A DNA stretch of 64,000 nucleotides from Bacteroidota bacterium (lineage in GTDB: Bacteria; Bacteroidota; Bacteroidia; AKYH767-A; OLB10), in NCBI GenBank assembly GCA_016699635.1, contig CP064983.1:1922001-1986000 (forward strand), written 5' to 3'. The position numbers and the translations under genes are program-made. Under the pieces are notes generated by a model. It saw only the letters and a list, made by a program, of their open reading frames with translations, ran no database searches and was not told the DNA's origin. Numbering within the stretch: position 1 is the first letter of the stretch; every line of letters starts with the position of its first letter. This document shows, in pieces, positions 20,294 through 29,611 of this stretch.

Positions 20294-21499
20294 ATGTTGC
20301 AGGGAAAAAAAATCCTGCTGGGTGTTACAGGAAGCATTGCAGCTTACAAAACACCTGAATTAGTGCGACAATTGGTGCAGCAAGGAGCAACAGTTAAAGT
20401 AATTGTTACTGCTGCTGCTAAAGATTTTGTTTCACCTCTTGTTCTTTCTACCGTTTCAAAAAACGAAACACTTCAAACATTTACTTCAGAAGATAATTCT
20501 ACCTGGAATAACCATGTTGAATTAGGTTTATGGTGCGATATTTTTCTGGTAGCTCCACTATCAGCCAACACACTTGCAAAGTTTGCCAATGGCATTTGCG
20601 ACAATTTACTGACTGCAGTTTTTCTGTCTTGCCGCAATACAGTTATGGTAGCACCTGCAATGGATGTGGATATGTTTAAACATCCTTCAACACAAAAAAA
20701 CCTTGAGATTATTGCCAAAAACAATATTAAAATTATCGGTCCGGAGAGTGGCGAATTAGCCAGCGGACTTACAGGTAAAGGTCGCATGACAGAGCCTGAA
20801 GATATTGTGCAGGAAGTAATCAATTATTTTAATCCATCGTTACCTTTAAGAAACAAAATTGCAGTTGTCACCACAGGCCCAACACAGGAAGCATTGGATC
20901 CGGTTCGGTTTATTGGAAATCATTCCTCAGGGAAAATGGGTGTTGCCATTGCAAACTGTTTAGCTGCTAAAGGCGCATCAGTAATTCTTATCTCAGGCCC
21001 GTCAGTTAGTTTAGGAAATTTGAATAAGTCAATAAAGATAGTTCATATAACTTCTGCGGCCGAAATGTTGAAAGCATGTAAACAGGCACAACCCGATGCC
21101 AGCATAATGGTTATGGCTGCTGCTGTTGCAGATTTTAGACCCGAAGGCATTTCTGATCAAAAAATAAAGAAGAAAAATAATGAGGGGTTAAGTGTTCAGT
21201 TAGTGCCAACAGAGGACATTGCAGCAGAAATGGGTAAGCTGAAAAAAGAAGGTCAGATTTTGGTAGGCTTTGCCTTAGAAACGAATGATGAAAAGCAGAA
21301 TGCCGAGCGAAAACTGAAAAATAAAAACCTCGATTTTATCGTTCTTAATAAGTTGGAAGAATCGAATCAGGTTTTCGGTTCAGACTTTAACCGCATCACC
21401 ATCATTGATAAAAACCTGGTGACAACACCATTTGAAAAAAAATCGAAAGATGCAGTTGCATCCGACATTGTTGAGAAAATAATTACTTTAGTGCAATGA
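20294..21499 (+). CDS. coaBC: bifunctional phosphopantothenoylcysteine decarboxylase / phosphopantothenate-cysteine ligase
   Basis: Second and third steps of coenzyme A synthesis from 4'-phosphopantothenate. The N-terminal CoaC flavoprotein half has GSIAAYK, the active-site His in NNHVELGLW, APAMDVDMF and the ASGLTGKGRM loop. The C-terminal CoaB half begins at about residue 185 with VVTTGPTQE, then the nucleotide-binding IGNHSSGKMG and AAAVADFRPE. At 401 aa it is a standard fused enzyme. The ATG at 20294 is chosen because it starts right after the rpoZ stop; the upstream in-frame start at 20228 lies inside rpoZ. The gene overlaps its downstream neighbour by ATGA. Confidence 0.95.
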   Translation: MLQGKKILLGVTGSIAAYKTPELVRQLVQQGATVKVIVTAAAKDFVSPLVLSTVSKNETLQTFTSEDNSTWNNHVELGLWCDIFLVAPLSANTLAKFANGICDNLLTAVFLSCRNTVMVAPAMDVDMFKHPSTQKNLEIIAKNNIKIIGPESGELASGLTGKGRMTEPEDIVQEVINYFNPSLPLRNKIAVVTTGPTQEALDPVRFIGNHSSGKMGVAIANCLAAKGASVILISGPSVSLGNLNKSIKIVHITSAAEMLKACKQAQPDASIMVMAAAVADFRPEGISDQKIKKKNNEGLSVQLVPTEDIAAEMGKLKKEGQILVGFALETNDEKQNAERKLKNKNLDFIVLNKLEESNQVFGSDFNRITIIDKNLVTTPFEKKSKDAVASDIVEKIITLVQ

Positions 21500-22392
21500 A
21501 GAAATTTTTCTGTTTAGTAATAATCATAATGAGTTTGCATACTGTGCATGCACAAGAACTCAATTGCCAGGTTAATGTAATGGCACCACAGATTCAGAAC
21601 GTAGATAAAAAAGTGTTTGAAACACTACAGCAGTCTATTTTTGAATTTATGAATAACACCAAATGGACTTCTGATAAATATCTTAATCAGGAAAGAATAG
21701 AATGTTCTGTTACAATAACAATAAATGAGCGTGTTTCAAACGATGAGTATAAAGGAAGCATTCAGATAACTTCAAGACGACCTGTTTTTCAGACATCATA
21801 TAATTCACCGACTTTAAATTTTAATGACGATAATTTTCAGTTTAAGTATATCGAATATCAGCCTCTAGAGTTCAGCGAGAATGGAAGCAATCCAAATCTG
21901 ACAGCAGTACTTGCTTTTTATGCAAACATTATTCTTGGTGTGGACTATGACAGCTTTTCATTATATGGAGGAGCGCCTTATTTTGCCAAAGCACAAACTA
22001 TTGTAAACAATATGCAGAATGCACGCGAAGCAGGATGGCGTGCTTTTGAAGGCACAAAAAATCGCTACTGGCTCTCTGAAAATATGACTAATCCTATTTT
22101 TAAACCTTACCATGAAATGTTTTATCAGTATCATCTGAAAGGCCTTGACGTGATGGCAAAAAAGAAAGATGATGGATTTTCGCAAATTTCTGAAAGCCTT
22201 GATTTGTTAATGTCCGTACATAAAGAAAAGCCGGGTTCGTTGTTATTACAAACTTTGTTTTATGCTAAAGCAGATGAGATTGTAAATATTTATTCAGGAG
22301 CCTATCCCGATCAGAAAGTAAAAGTCAGCAATCTGCTAAACGAAATTGATCCTGCAAACGGAACCAAGTACTCGAAGATTATGGGGAATTGA
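21496..22392 (+). CDS. DUF4835 family secreted protein (PorD-like)
   Basis: A 298-aa protein with a signal peptide ending HAQELNCQVNV. The signature stretches FNDDNFQFKYIEYQPLEF, LAFYANIILGVDYDSF and FEGTKNRYWL are characteristic of DUF4835. This family occurs across Bacteroidota right after coaBC and has been connected with the type IX secretion system (PorD). I recall that link from the literature and cannot test it here. The start codon overlaps the coaBC stop (ATGA), so it is translationally coupled and probably the last gene of the bamD operon. Confidence 0.82.
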   Translation: MKKFFCLVIIIMSLHTVHAQELNCQVNVMAPQIQNVDKKVFETLQQSIFEFMNNTKWTSDKYLNQERIECSVTITINERVSNDEYKGSIQITSRRPVFQTSYNSPTLNFNDDNFQFKYIEYQPLEFSENGSNPNLTAVLAFYANIILGVDYDSFSLYGGAPYFAKAQTIVNNMQNAREAGWRAFEGTKNRYWLSENMTNPIFKPYHEMFYQYHLKGLDVMAKKKDDGFSQISESLDLLMSVHKEKPGSLLLQTLFYAKADEIVNIYSGAYPDQKVKVSNLLNEIDPANGTKYSKIMGN

Positions 22393-22421
22393 TTGTTGTA
22401 GAATTCAAAAAGTAAAAATTT

Positions 22422-22820
22422 TTATTCCTTATTACTATTATCAATTACTTCATCAGAAGGTAAATCCACAGAGTTGTCTTTGTATTGCTTTGTATAGTAA
22501 AGATATTTTCCTACGCCTGTGCAGGCATAGCCTGATATTGTATCTCCGGGTAAAAGTTGTGTTCTTGTAAAAGTCCGCCAGCGTTTTGATTTTTCCTGAA
22601 CGGCTAATTTAACGGCAAGGGTATCGCTACACGTATTTACAAACCAAACTTTATAAGGCTTTGTTGATGCAGGACATGATAATGTTTCTGCACCAAATTT
22701 TTTATTTACTTTTTGTAAGCACTGCCCGTAATCTTTTCCATCCTGCTGTATTTTGAAAGCAGATAAAAGCACCACTGCACCAATCAGTATTAAAAAAACA
22801 AACTCACGCACCTTGATCAT
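22422..22820 (-). CDS. small membrane-anchored protein of unknown function
   Basis: 132 aa. The N-terminus has one hydrophobic segment (EFVFLILIGAVVLLSAF) that may be an uncleaved anchor or a signal peptide. The rest is periplasmic-looking and has four cysteines (CLQKV, LSCPAS, NTCSDT, YACTG) that could form two disulfides. I do not recognise the family. It is last in a run of three minus-strand genes for small exported proteins. Confidence 0.65.
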   Translation of the reverse strand: MIKVREFVFLILIGAVVLLSAFKIQQDGKDYGQCLQKVNKKFGAETLSCPASTKPYKVWFVNTCSDTLAVKLAVQEKSKRWRTFTRTQLLPGDTISGYACTGVGKYLYYTKQYKDNSVDLPSDEVIDNSNKE

Positions 22821-22863
22821 TTACAGTAATTATTTTTAAGAATGATTTTAGCTTCTTCGTTTC

Positions 22864-23382
22864 CTAATTTTTTGATTTGTTCCAGTCTTCGCAAGCACCT
22901 TTAATGTCACCAAGCATTTTTTTAGCAAAGCCTCTGTTGTTGTAGGCTTCTGCATCTTCAGGTTTCAGCTCTAATGCTTTATTAAAATCTACTATGGCTT
23001 TATCATACTTTTCAATTTTATTATATGCACTGCCTCTTGAAACATAAGCCCACTCATGATTGGGTTCATAAAAAATTACATCAGTAAAGTTGCCAATAGC
23101 TTCAGTATATTTTTTTAAGATAGTGTTACAAAATCCTTGTTGTAAAATTGCATTTACGTTGGCTACATCCATGTTTGCCACATAGGTGTAGTCTAACAAT
23201 GCTTCCTGAAATTTACCATTATTAAATTTTATTTTCCCCTGATTCATCAGTGAGTCAATGCGCATTTTAAAATCAGCAGAGTCAACCTGTGCATTTGCCT
23301 GTACACAAAAGGCAGATAACAATACAATGAACAATATTTTTACATTATTCAAATGGTTCTGAATTTTCATAATTTTTATCAT
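22864..23382 (-). CDS. secreted TPR protein
   Basis: 172 aa with a signal peptide (ILFIVLLSAFCVQANAQ) and three to four tetratricopeptide repeats. The clearest are HEWAYVSRGSAYNKIEKYDKAIVDFNKALELKP (split here as HEWAYVSRGSAYNKIEKY then DKAIVDFNKALELKP) and AEAYNNRGFAKKMLGDIKGA. TPR domains hold protein partners; none can be named. Its start lies inside the end of the upstream gene (about 38-bp overlap), so the two are probably coupled. The MKIQNHLNN methionine at residue 5 is an alternative start. Confidence 0.78.
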   Translation of the reverse strand: MIKIMKIQNHLNNVKILFIVLLSAFCVQANAQVDSADFKMRIDSLMNQGKIKFNNGKFQEALLDYTYVANMDVANVNAILQQGFCNTILKKYTEAIGNFTDVIFYEPNHEWAYVSRGSAYNKIEKYDKAIVDFNKALELKPEDAEAYNNRGFAKKMLGDIKGACEDWNKSKN

Positions 23383-23833
23383 TAATCAAATGTATTAAAT
23401 GTTGAAATGCTTTTACCAAGCCATCGTTGGTTTTTTGTCCATAAGAAACCGGAAAACTAATGCGGCTGTAGAAAAGTCTTTTTCCCAGAAACTCACGGGT
23501 GACACATTTTTTTTGTGGGTTGGTGCAGTTAATCAGCAACATTCCTGCTTTTGAATTGTAGTAAACCTTAGTGGCATCAAGGTCTTTAATAGCTGCCTGA
23601 TCTTCTCTGTATTTTGTTTCGCCATCAAAATAAGTGGCTATTAAAACGCCATAGTTGATAGAAACTACATATTTGCCTGCAAATTTCTGATTGATATAGT
23701 CGAGCGTTTGTTGTACGGTGATGTTTTCCTGTGCTCTGAGTGCGGGTGAAAAAACACTAAGCATCAGCAGCAACAGAAAAAACTTTCTTCTTTTGCTAAA
23801 CTCTTTATTGATTCTATCGTAAACCACCAACAT
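23345..23833 (-). CDS. small secreted protein of unknown function
   Basis: 162 aa. A basic N-terminus (KEFSKRRKFF) is followed by a hydrophobic signal core and the cleavage-like LRAQ. The mature part (ENITVQQTLDYINQKF ...) has two cysteines, CTNPQKKC. The family is not recognised, but the opening resembles small Bacteroidota proteins of the type 'VQQTLDYINKKL'. First gene of the three-gene minus-strand group ending at 22422. Confidence 0.65.
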   Translation of the reverse strand: MLVVYDRINKEFSKRRKFFLLLLMLSVFSPALRAQENITVQQTLDYINQKFAGKYVVSINYGVLIATYFDGETKYREDQAAIKDLDATKVYYNSKAGMLLINCTNPQKKCVTREFLGKRLFYSRISFPVSYGQKTNDGLVKAFQHLIHLINDKNYENSEPFE

Positions 23834-23889
23834 TCTTATTTTGGAAATTAGGACTATCGTTTAAACTATTAACTAATTTTGTATCGGCA

Positions 23890-25119
23890 TTGAAACTTTT
23901 TAACGGAATAAAATTACAAATGTTTGGCATTGGGAAAAGAATTCATTTAGTTCCTTTAGGGGTTTTTCTCACTATCTTCATGTTTATACATGGTGTTTCC
24001 ACTGCGCAGACAAAGAAAACATTAACCATCAATGCCAAGTTTAAGATTGACGGAGGTGGAAGTTTGGGTGCTGCCTATATGGTTTTGCAGCGTGATGGTC
24101 AGTCTATTGAAACTCTTCCAGGGCAGTCGTCATATACTTTAAATCTTGAAATAGGGGCAGATTATATCTTGTCTTTTAACAAGCCCGGATACATCACCAA
24201 AAAAATAAATATTAACACAACCGGTGCCGATGAAGAAAGAGTTGAGCAGGGTTTTGAGTCCTATCCTTTTACAGTAGTGTTGATGAAGCAGTATGAGGGC
24301 GTAAATATTGTAGTGTTTAATCAGCCTGTTGCAAAAATTACTTATTCGAAAAAGTATGATGAGTTTGATTATGATACTGATTATACCAAGTCAATTCAAT
24401 CGGCAATTCAAAAGGCAGAAGATGATTTGAAAAAAGCAGAGAAAGAGTTTAAAAAGAATCCGCCCAAACCTGCCAAAGACAGCACAATTGTTGCCAACAA
24501 ACCTAAGGCAGAAGAAGTAAAACCTCAGAAAGAAAAAACCAAGACTGCACCACAGGAAGAACCGGTTGCTGTAAAAGAAAAAGGCAAGAATGATGATACG
24601 AAGAATGAGTCGAAAAATTCTAATAAAAGCGCTGCCGCTACGGGTGGACAAGACCAACCACTAAAGCCTACACAAGGCGGAGGAAGTGATGAGCCGGAAG
24701 GTAATATAGACATTGAAAAGGGCGCAGATCAAAAGGCAGACATTGAACACACAGCAGGGAATGATGCAATTAAAAATAAAATTGGCTTGACAAAAGGTGC
24801 TGACCAACCACCTGCAGCAGAACCAGCTAAACCACAACCGGTAGTTATTAAAACTCCAGAAACTGCTGCACCTGAAAAACCAAAAGAAGTAGTAGTTCAT
24901 ACAGCACCTGAGCCTCCTGAAAATGTTTCAGTAAGACGTGAACAATTGGCCGAAGACAGAAAAACTGTTTACAATGTTTGGGTTACTAAGGGCAATAAAA
25001 CGGTGCTTTATAGTAAGGTCGTTTATGCCTGGGGTGGCATTTATTTTTTTCGCGACCTGAATACTTCTATTTCTGAAAACATGTATAAGCAGGCCGATGC
25101 AGGAATAGTAAATTTCTAG
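23890..25119 (+). CDS. secreted protein with Lys/Glu/Pro-rich low-complexity region
   Basis: About 409 aa. A signal peptide (GVFLTIFMFIHGVSTAQ) precedes a domain of about 100 aa (TLTINAKFKIDGG ... ADYILSFNKPGYITKKI) that looks like the carboxypeptidase-regulatory/PEGA-type beta-sandwich common in Bacteroidota exported proteins. Residues about 175-330 are rich in K, E, P and A with no fixed fold expected. A conserved-looking tail follows (VRREQLAEDRKTVYNVWVTK ... WGGIYFFRD). It may span the periplasm or bind peptidoglycan or the envelope, but that is inference. The TAATTTTG box at 23874-23881 lies directly before the start. A start at 23920 (MFGIGKRIH) is also possible. Confidence 0.72.
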   Translation: MKLFNGIKLQMFGIGKRIHLVPLGVFLTIFMFIHGVSTAQTKKTLTINAKFKIDGGGSLGAAYMVLQRDGQSIETLPGQSSYTLNLEIGADYILSFNKPGYITKKININTTGADEERVEQGFESYPFTVVLMKQYEGVNIVVFNQPVAKITYSKKYDEFDYDTDYTKSIQSAIQKAEDDLKKAEKEFKKNPPKPAKDSTIVANKPKAEEVKPQKEKTKTAPQEEPVAVKEKGKNDDTKNESKNSNKSAAATGGQDQPLKPTQGGGSDEPEGNIDIEKGADQKADIEHTAGNDAIKNKIGLTKGADQPPAAEPAKPQPVVIKTPETAAPEKPKEVVVHTAPEPPENVSVRREQLAEDRKTVYNVWVTKGNKTVLYSKVVYAWGGIYFFRDLNTSISENMYKQADAGIVNF

Positions 25120-25242
25120 GTGTCTTCTTCAACTGAAAAATTGCAGTGGTTTACCTTTCGTTTTCAGGTATTCACCCAACTTAACATATTTCTGTATTCA
25201 GCGGCTTTTAAATTGCATGGAGAAAATAAACACTGCAATAAA

Positions 25243-25431
25243 ATGTTGAATACATATTTCTGCATGAATCTGTTCAAACCGCAAAATGACAGTCAGGTTT
25301 CGTTACTTGAAGATATTAAAACACTGCGTTCTCTAAAAGGGAATACATCAAGGTTTGCTATTCTTCGCTCTGTAGCCAAAACAAAAAAGCATACACGCAC
25401 TGTTTATCCCGAAGGCTGGAAGTTTGAATAA
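25243..25431 (+). CDS. possible small basic protein
   Basis: The frame stays open from 25120, but the ATGs at 25243 and 25264 give cleaner small proteins of 62 or 55 aa. The C-terminal half (LLEDIKTLRSLKGNTSRFAI ... TRTVYPEGWKFE) has gene-like composition and ends just before a convergent gene. There is no family match that I recognise. It could also be spurious. Confidence 0.4.
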   Translation: MLNTYFCMNLFKPQNDSQVSLLEDIKTLRSLKGNTSRFAILRSVAKTKKHTRTVYPEGWKFE

Positions 25432-25447
25432 GTTTTTAATCTTTCTT

Positions 25448-25948
25448 TTAGCTAAGCGAATTTTTTAATGCCTCAACAACATTATACACTATTGGGCAAA
25501 TTTTATAATTGCTCATATTACTTTTATTCCGATAGATAAAAAAAGGACGGTTCAGGTGTGGGTATTCTGAACATGATGAAGGCCTCAGGGTGTAAACGGA
25601 GCACAAATTTTTATTGAGTAAAAAACAAGGATTTTTTCTGAGAATGTAATGATGATTTATTTCATCATGTTCAAGCAATTCGTTAAGATTTTCGTGTTCA
25701 CTAATGCCTGAATGATTCAGAATAGGTCTTATTTCTTCCTCTGTAAAAACAGGACTTTGTTTTTTGCAGCAGTTAGCACAGGCCGTACAATCTATCTTTG
25801 GTGCAATTTCAGCATACAATAGGTGTACAGCCTTATCAATAACTGCTGATTTGTATTTCTTTTTTATTGACTTGAAATAATCAAGCGTTTCTTGTTCACG
25901 CAGCGATGCCAACCGTTCAACTTCTTCGGGTAGGCAGACAAGATTCAT
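25448..25948 (-). CDS. YkgJ-type cysteine-cluster protein
   Basis: 166 aa with the CxxCxxCC motif (C54, C57, C60, C61 in CTACANCC) and a second cysteine group (PCFLLNKNLC, SSCSEYPH). This matches the YkgJ/UPF0153 family, thought to bind zinc or an Fe-S cluster. It begins only 10 bases after the cysteine desulfurase stop on the same strand. That placing fits a role around sulfur or metal chemistry, but no activity is known. Confidence 0.85.
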   Translation of the reverse strand: MNLVCLPEEVERLASLREQETLDYFKSIKKKYKSAVIDKAVHLLYAEIAPKIDCTACANCCKKQSPVFTEEEIRPILNHSGISEHENLNELLEHDEINHHYILRKNPCFLLNKNLCSVYTLRPSSCSEYPHLNRPFFIYRNKSNMSNYKICPIVYNVVEALKNSLS

Positions 25949-25958
25949 AAGAGAAAAT

Positions 25959-27098
25959 TTATTTCACAACAGCAGTAACTGCAAACAATGCTTTCAGTTT
26001 ATCCATACAGAAATCAACTTCAGCCTTTGTGTTGTAGCGCGAAAATGAAAATCGTACAGCAGGTCTTTCAGGGTCGGCATTGATTCCACGTAATACATGT
26101 GAGCCAATCTCACTGCCTGACGAACAGGCACTGCCGCCAGATGCTGCAATTCCTGATATATCAAGGTTAAAAAGCAACATGTCCTTACCTTCGTATGGCG
26201 GAAAAGAAACATTTAATACTGTAAACAAACTTCTTGCACTAACATCACCATTAAAAGCTACTCCAGGAATTTCTTCCTGCAAACGTTGTTTCATGTATTC
26301 TTTTAATCCCTGAATATGTTTACGGTCTTCTTCTAATTCTGCATAAGCAAGTTCAAGAGCTTTTGCTAATCCTATAATACCATAGGCATTTTCTGTTCCG
26401 CCACGCATATTGCGTTCTTGTGCACCACCTGTAATCAGTGGATGTATTTTTAATTTATGGTTGATGTAAATAAATCCTACACCTTTAGGCCCGTGAAACT
26501 TATGGGCTGCACAAGTGAAAAAGTCAATATTTTTTTGAGACATGTCATAAGGAAAATGTCCCATAGTTTGAACTGTATCACAATGAAAAATTGCATTGTA
26601 TTGTTTGCAGAGTTCGCCAATGCGGTCAATGTCGTTAACGGTGCCCAACTCATTGTTTGCATGCATGAGCGATACAAAAGAACGTGGATTGTTTTTTAGT
26701 AATTCTTCGAGATGCTCATAGTCGGCTTCACCTTTATCGTTAAGCTTTACCCAACTAAGTTTGATACCCTCTTTTTCTAAATCTTCCAGCGTATGCGTAA
26801 CTGCATGGTGCTCGATGGGTGACGAAATAGCATGGGTAATTTTATGATCGTGTATGGTGCAACGAATGGCCATATTGTTTGCCTCTGTTCCACCGGAAGT
26901 AAAAAATATTTCAGATGGTGCTACTTTTAATAATGTAGCAATTGTTTTACGTGCTTTCTCAATTGCCGATCGCATTTCTCTACCAAAAGAATGGATGGAT
27001 GATGGATTGCCATAAATCTTTTGCATAACAGGCAACATGGCTTCAATAACTTCCTGTCTTAGTGGAGTTGTTGCAGCATTGTCAAAATAAACTTTCAT
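25959..27098 (-). CDS. cysteine desulfurase (IscS/NifS type)
   Basis: PLP enzyme that removes sulfur from cysteine as a persulfide for Fe-S clusters and thio-modified tRNA. 379 aa. The PLP lysine is K200 in CAAHKFHGPKG, the substrate pocket has H-rich SSPIEHHAV, and the mobile-loop catalytic cysteine is C325 in GGSACSSGSE. The long SxxCSSGS loop and the length place it in class I (NifS/IscS) rather than SufS. A YkgJ-like gene follows immediately. No iscU is nearby, so an ISC operon is not implied. Confidence 0.93.
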   Translation of the reverse strand: MKVYFDNAATTPLRQEVIEAMLPVMQKIYGNPSSIHSFGREMRSAIEKARKTIATLLKVAPSEIFFTSGGTEANNMAIRCTIHDHKITHAISSPIEHHAVTHTLEDLEKEGIKLSWVKLNDKGEADYEHLEELLKNNPRSFVSLMHANNELGTVNDIDRIGELCKQYNAIFHCDTVQTMGHFPYDMSQKNIDFFTCAAHKFHGPKGVGFIYINHKLKIHPLITGGAQERNMRGGTENAYGIIGLAKALELAYAELEEDRKHIQGLKEYMKQRLQEEIPGVAFNGDVSARSLFTVLNVSFPPYEGKDMLLFNLDISGIAASGGSACSSGSEIGSHVLRGINADPERPAVRFSFSRYNTKAEVDFCMDKLKALFAVTAVVK

Positions 27099-27129
27099 TG
27101 TTTGTGTGTTTGATTAAGTGTGATGGGGG

Positions 27130-28536
27130 TCAGACTTTTGCAGGGTGGCTTATTAACTCTTTGATATCTGAAATAATTTTTTCAGCAAGATTGTTGGCAG
27201 TAGTGATGCTGTCACTTTCTGCATAAATGCGGATGATGGGTTCAGTATTTGATTTACGAAGGTGAACCCACTCTTTATCAAATTCTATTTTTACTCCGTC
27301 AATAGTATTTATTTTATGCTTTTTATACTTCTCCTGAATAGATTCTAATACTCCGTCAACATTTATTTCAGGAGTAAGTTCAATCTTGTTTTTAGAAATA
27401 AAATAATCAGGATAAGAGGAGCGAAGCATAGAAACAGTGTTTCCGTATTTAGCAAGATGCGTCAGAAAAAGTGCAATGCCTGCCAGTGCATCACGGCCAT
27501 AATGAATGTCGGGGTAGATAACTCCACCATTTCCTTCACCGCCAATAACAGCATTTTTGGCTTTCATCATTTCCACCACGTTAACTTCGCCAACGGCAGA
27601 TGCATAGTGGCTTCCACCGGCTTTTTCAGTCACATCGCGCAGCGCACGTGTTGACGAAAGATTACTTACTGTATTACCTTTTTTGTTTTTCAGAACGTAG
27701 TCTGCTACTGCCACCAAGGTATATTCTTCGCCAAACATTTCACCATCTTCGCAAACCAATGCAAGACGATCTACATCAGGGTCAACAGAAATTCCTAAAT
27801 GTGCTTTTGATTTTTTTACTGTCTTGCTCAGTTCTGTAAGGTGTTCGGGTAATGGCTCAGGATTGTGTGGAAACTGTCCATCCGGTGTGCAGTAAAGTTC
27901 TATCACTTCTTCAACACCTAATGCTTTTAATAATGGTGGCAATGCAATGCCGCCAGATGAATTAACGCAATCAATAACAATTTTGAATTTTTTAGATGCT
28001 ATGGCTTTTACATCAACTAATGGCAATGCAAGAATTGCTGCAATGTGTTTGTCAATGGCATGTGCATCTGTTGTCACTGTTCCCAACTGATTTACATTGG
28101 CAAACTCAAACGATTCCTGCTCTGCAATTTTAAGAAGTGTTTCGCCATCGGCAGCAGAAATAAATTCGCCTTTGCTGTTTAACAACTTCAGTGCATTCCA
28201 TTGTTTTGGATTATGACTTGCAGTTAGAATGATTCCGCCATGTGCCTGATGAAATGTAACAGCCATTTCAACTGTTGGTGTGGTTGAAAGGCCCACATCT
28301 ATCACATCAATTCCCATGGCAGCGAGTGTGCCACAAACTAAGTTATGTATCATTGGTCCGCTGATGCGTGCATCACGACCTAAAACAACTTTGCATTTTG
28401 TTTTTGCAGGGAACTGTGCTGCAAGCCATGTGGCGTAAGCAGCAGAAAATTTTACTACATCAACAGGGGTGAGTGACTCTCCGGATTTACCGCCAATAGT
28501 TCCCCTGATGCCTGAAATAGATTTAATTAATGTCAC
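27130..28536 (-). CDS. glmM: phosphoglucosamine mutase-type phosphohexomutase
   Basis: Interconverts glucosamine-6-phosphate and glucosamine-1-phosphate for UDP-GlcNAc and so feeds peptidoglycan synthesis. 468 aa. The phosphoserine is S107 in TASHNP, the magnesium loop is DPDVDR (252-257), the sugar loop is GGEGNGGV and the phosphate loop is RKSNTEP. The SNTEP form, rather than SGTEP, is found in Bacteroidota and some archaeal-type mutases. A phosphomannomutase activity therefore cannot be fully excluded. It is one of the genes in the window with no frame break. Confidence 0.85.
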   Translation of the reverse strand: MTLIKSISGIRGTIGGKSGESLTPVDVVKFSAAYATWLAAQFPAKTKCKVVLGRDARISGPMIHNLVCGTLAAMGIDVIDVGLSTTPTVEMAVTFHQAHGGIILTASHNPKQWNALKLLNSKGEFISAADGETLLKIAEQESFEFANVNQLGTVTTDAHAIDKHIAAILALPLVDVKAIASKKFKIVIDCVNSSGGIALPPLLKALGVEEVIELYCTPDGQFPHNPEPLPEHLTELSKTVKKSKAHLGISVDPDVDRLALVCEDGEMFGEEYTLVAVADYVLKNKKGNTVSNLSSTRALRDVTEKAGGSHYASAVGEVNVVEMMKAKNAVIGGEGNGGVIYPDIHYGRDALAGIALFLTHLAKYGNTVSMLRSSYPDYFISKNKIELTPEINVDGVLESIQEKYKKHKINTIDGVKIEFDKEWVHLRKSNTEPIIRIYAESDSITTANNLAEKIISDIKELISHPAKV

Positions 28537-28651
28537 AATCTTTGCTTTTTTTACAGTGCAAATATATCAAATCAAAGGGTAATTTTATGAATTTAATAGT
28601 TGGTTTTCCTGAATATCAGTATTTTATTCTTTCTGACAACAGAAACTTTTT

Positions 28652-29593
28652 TCATGATAACTGCTCTATTTTCTTAACCAAAACTTCTGCAATTTTTCTG
28701 TTCGATTCATGTGTCCATCCTGCAATATGTGGTGTGAGAATAGTTTTATCGGATTTTATCATATAGCCAAAAGGTTCAGGCAGTGTTTCTAACTTTTCAA
28801 ATGATGAAGTTTCGTATTCATGCACATCAAGACATGCACCTTTCACCTTTCCTGTTTTGAGATGTTTAACAAGGTCGGCAGTGTTCACACATTTTCCTCG
28901 TGCAGTATTGATGATGTAAATTTCTTTTTTACACAAATTGATAAATGTATCGTTAATCATGTATTTAGTTTCTGCTGTCAATGGTACGTGCAGACTTATA
29001 ATGTCTGATTCCTGTTGCAGTTGTTCAACAGAAACTTGTTTTATAAAAGGATATTCAGCAGTGTCAATTTTTTTGTATGGATCGCAAGCAACAATGTTCA
29101 CCTCAAAGCCTGCTAATTTTTTTGCAAAGGCACTACCCATATTACCAAAACCAATGATGCCTACAGTTTTGCCCTGTAATTCTGTTCCACGGTTTTCTTC
29201 TCTCAGCCAGATGCCATTACGTACTTCTTTATCAGACTTCATTAGTTTATTCAGAAGAGCAAGTAACATCATTAATGCATGTTCGCCCACAGCATCACGA
29301 TTAGCTTCGGGTGCATTCAGACATTTAATGTTCTTTGAAACAGCATAAGCAACATCAATATTTTCCATGCCTGCACCACCGCGGGCAATAAACTTTAAGT
29401 TAGTTGCATGTTGCAGCAGGTCTTTGTTTAAAGGTATGCGACTTCTGATTGCAATACCCTCATACTTGCCTATAGATTGTTGTATCTGCTCAAGACTCCA
29501 TTCATATCCTTCTGTACAATGAAATCCCATAGCTGTAAGCTTGGGAATAAATGTTTCATGAAAGGTGTCTATTAATAAAATTTCTTTTGACAT
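28652..29593 (-). CDS. D-2-hydroxyacid dehydrogenase (phosphoglycerate dehydrogenase-like)
   Basis: 313 aa. The NAD-binding loop is GIIGFGNMGSAF. The catalytic arginine region is NTARGKCVN, and the C-terminal catalytic His is in TPHIAGWTHES. The family match NAPEANRDAVGEHAL is typical of SerA-like enzymes, which oxidise 3-phosphoglycerate for serine synthesis. It lacks a C-terminal ACT domain, so it is a short-form enzyme, and other 2-hydroxyacids remain possible. Start taken at ATG 29593 (MSKEILLID); an in-frame ATG at 29611 adds six residues. Confidence 0.85.
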   Translation of the reverse strand: MSKEILLIDTFHETFIPKLTAMGFHCTEGYEWSLEQIQQSIGKYEGIAIRSRIPLNKDLLQHATNLKFIARGGAGMENIDVAYAVSKNIKCLNAPEANRDAVGEHALMMLLALLNKLMKSDKEVRNGIWLREENRGTELQGKTVGIIGFGNMGSAFAKKLAGFEVNIVACDPYKKIDTAEYPFIKQVSVEQLQQESDIISLHVPLTAETKYMINDTFINLCKKEIYIINTARGKCVNTADLVKHLKTGKVKGACLDVHEYETSSFEKLETLPEPFGYMIKSDKTILTPHIAGWTHESNRKIAEVLVKKIEQLS

Positions 29594-29611
29594 TATTTTT
29601 AAAATTGACAT

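Noticed and set aside
24391..24900. Several minus-strand frames of 60-90 aa rich in Phe, Leu and Ser
   Set aside because: They are reverse-strand readings of the Lys/Glu/Pro-rich low-complexity region of the 23890 gene.
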